The notes beneath the pieces were generated by a model. It was not told the DNA's origin and ran no database searches. It was given only the letters and a program-made list of their open reading frames with translations. The position numbers were made by a program, and so were the translations under genes. From Oscillospiraceae bacterium (lineage in GTDB: Bacteria > Bacillota_A > Clostridia > Oscillospirales > Ruminococcaceae), in contig JAGAJA010000084.1 of NCBI GenBank assembly GCA_017829075.1, positions 1 to 5,515 of the forward strand: a stretch of 5,515 nucleotides of DNA. The letters run 5' to 3'. Below are positions 4,938 to 5,515 of the stretch, piece after piece. Numbering within the stretch: the stretch's first letter is position 1; every line of letters begins with the position of its first letter.

Positions 4938-4970
4938 AAAAATATCTACGGAAGTGCATTTCTGATTTTG

Positions 4971-5030
4971 AAAAAGATATATGCCCGCAAGTGGCTCTGT
5001 CAAGCCGTTTGCGGGCATAATATCTTTTTT
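4971..5030 (-). terminator. Terminator of the rRNA-tRNA operon (first of three)
   Basis: A long stem pairs GATATTATGCCCGCAA with TTGCGGGCATATATC, with an inner GGCT/AGCC helix and loop TGACAG. It is flanked by an A-tract and followed by TTTTT on the minus strand. It starts about 13 nt past the tRNA-Asn end. The plus side carries six T, so it could work in both directions. Confidence 0.85.
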
Positions 5031-5042
5031 GTCTAACATAGA

Positions 5043-5119
5043 TGGCTCCCCCGACTGGACTTGAACCAGTGACACCCTGATTAACAGTCAGGTGCTACTA
5101 CCGACTGAGCTACGGAGGA
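5043..5119 (-). tRNA. tRNA-Asn (anticodon GTT)
   Basis: The 77-nt sequence folds as a cloverleaf. Acceptor TCCTCCG pairs with CGGGGGA (one T-G pair), the anticodon arm is CCTGA-CTGTTAA-TCAGG with GTT in the loop, and the T-arm is CACTGGTTCAAGTCCAGTC. The discriminator is G and the CCA end is encoded. It lies 45 nt after the 5S rRNA in the same direction, as is common in Firmicute rRNA operons. Confidence 0.97.
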
Positions 5120-5125
5120 ATATAG

Positions 5126-5156
5126 AAACACAGCAAGTTTAAGGCTTGCTGTGTTT
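5126..5156 (-). other. Perfect hairpin in the 5S to tRNA-Asn spacer
   Basis: AAACACAGCAAG (5126-5137) and its exact complement CTTGCTGTGTTT (5145-5156) make a 12-bp stem with a 7-nt loop. Only a short T-run (TTTCTAT) follows on the minus strand, so it may be an RNA-processing stem or a weak terminator that sets tRNA level relative to 5S rRNA. Confidence 0.6.
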
Positions 5157-5164
5157 ATGAGTGT

Positions 5165-5280
<116 letters not shown>

Positions 5281-5344
5281 TGAGAGAAGCCTCTCAAAAT
5301 TGAATAACGAAGGAAAGAGGAGAACAAGAAATAAATTCTAATTG
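5281..5344 (-). other. 23S-5S internal transcribed spacer
   Basis: This short AT-rich spacer includes an inverted repeat just before the 5S start (TTGAGAG with CTCTCAG, about 5280-5297), probably a processing signal. No gene or tRNA is present. Confidence 0.7.
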
Positions 5345-5515
5345 AGGTTTAAGCCCTCGACCGATTAGTATTCGCTGGCTGAATGTGTTACCACACTTAC
5401 ACCTTGAACCTATCAACCTCGTAGTCTACAAGGGGTCTTACTGCTTACGCATGGGATATCTTATCTTAAGGACGGCTTCACGCTTAGATGCTTTCAGCGT
5501 TTATCCGATCCGCAC
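5345..5515 (-). rRNA. rrl: 23S ribosomal RNA, 3' end (runs off the right edge)
   Basis: The minus strand reads through recognisable 23S 3'-terminal sequence, including GGTGTAAGTGTGGTAACAC, CAGCCAGCGAATACTAATCG and GTCGAGGGCTTAAACC at the end. About 171 nt are inside the window. The exact 3' end is estimated from the final paired segment. Confidence 0.95.

Noticed and set aside
4702..4965. Plus-strand 87-codon ORF downstream of the rRNA operon
   Set aside because: It runs through two terminator hairpins and the tRNA-like fragment, has no ribosome site and no recognisable family.

Overview
The window looks like a low-to-mid GC Firmicute, most likely a ruminococcal or other gut Clostridium-class genome. 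The evidence is strong AGGAGG ribosome sites, a Firmicute-type 23S-5S-tRNA-Asn operon tail, an IS30-type transposase start, and a set of small genes typical of Clostridia integrative conjugative elements (ICEs). No database search was possible; family names rest on recognised motifs.

Layout, right to left because every gene is on the minus strand. At 5515-5043 lie the 3' end of 23S rRNA, a 5S rRNA and tRNA-Asn(GTT). From 4971 down to 4746 three strong intrinsic terminators face the minus direction, with a short tRNA-3'-end-like sequence between the first two. A tiny leader ORF (MISIKVGH) precedes a tight run of cargo genes: a DUF4314 protein, an unrecognised 102-aa protein, an LPD28-like protein, a YubB/DUF1281 ferredoxin-fold-like protein, an orphan Dam-type adenine methyltransferase, a small AbrB/SpoVT-like regulator, a BRO-N/KilAC antirepressor-like protein and a DUF3849-type protein. 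A terminator at 152-176 closes the run. At the far left an IS30-family element begins, with its own strong promoter, and runs off the window.

The cargo reads as an accessory or regulatory module of a conjugative element: a modification enzyme, two DNA-binding regulators and several small proteins of unknown role. The last four genes (Dam, AbrB-like, antirepressor, DUF3849) overlap or abut and are probably translationally coupled.

The most unusual signals are (1) a duplicated element of about 80 nt with conserved paired arms, placed directly before the ribosome site of both the YubB-like gene and dam; (2) two neighbouring genes (LPD28-like and YubB-like) with good Shine-Dalgarno sequences but no ATG, GTG or TTG where the protein should begin; and (3) five of eight complete genes ending in a Met codon immediately before the stop.
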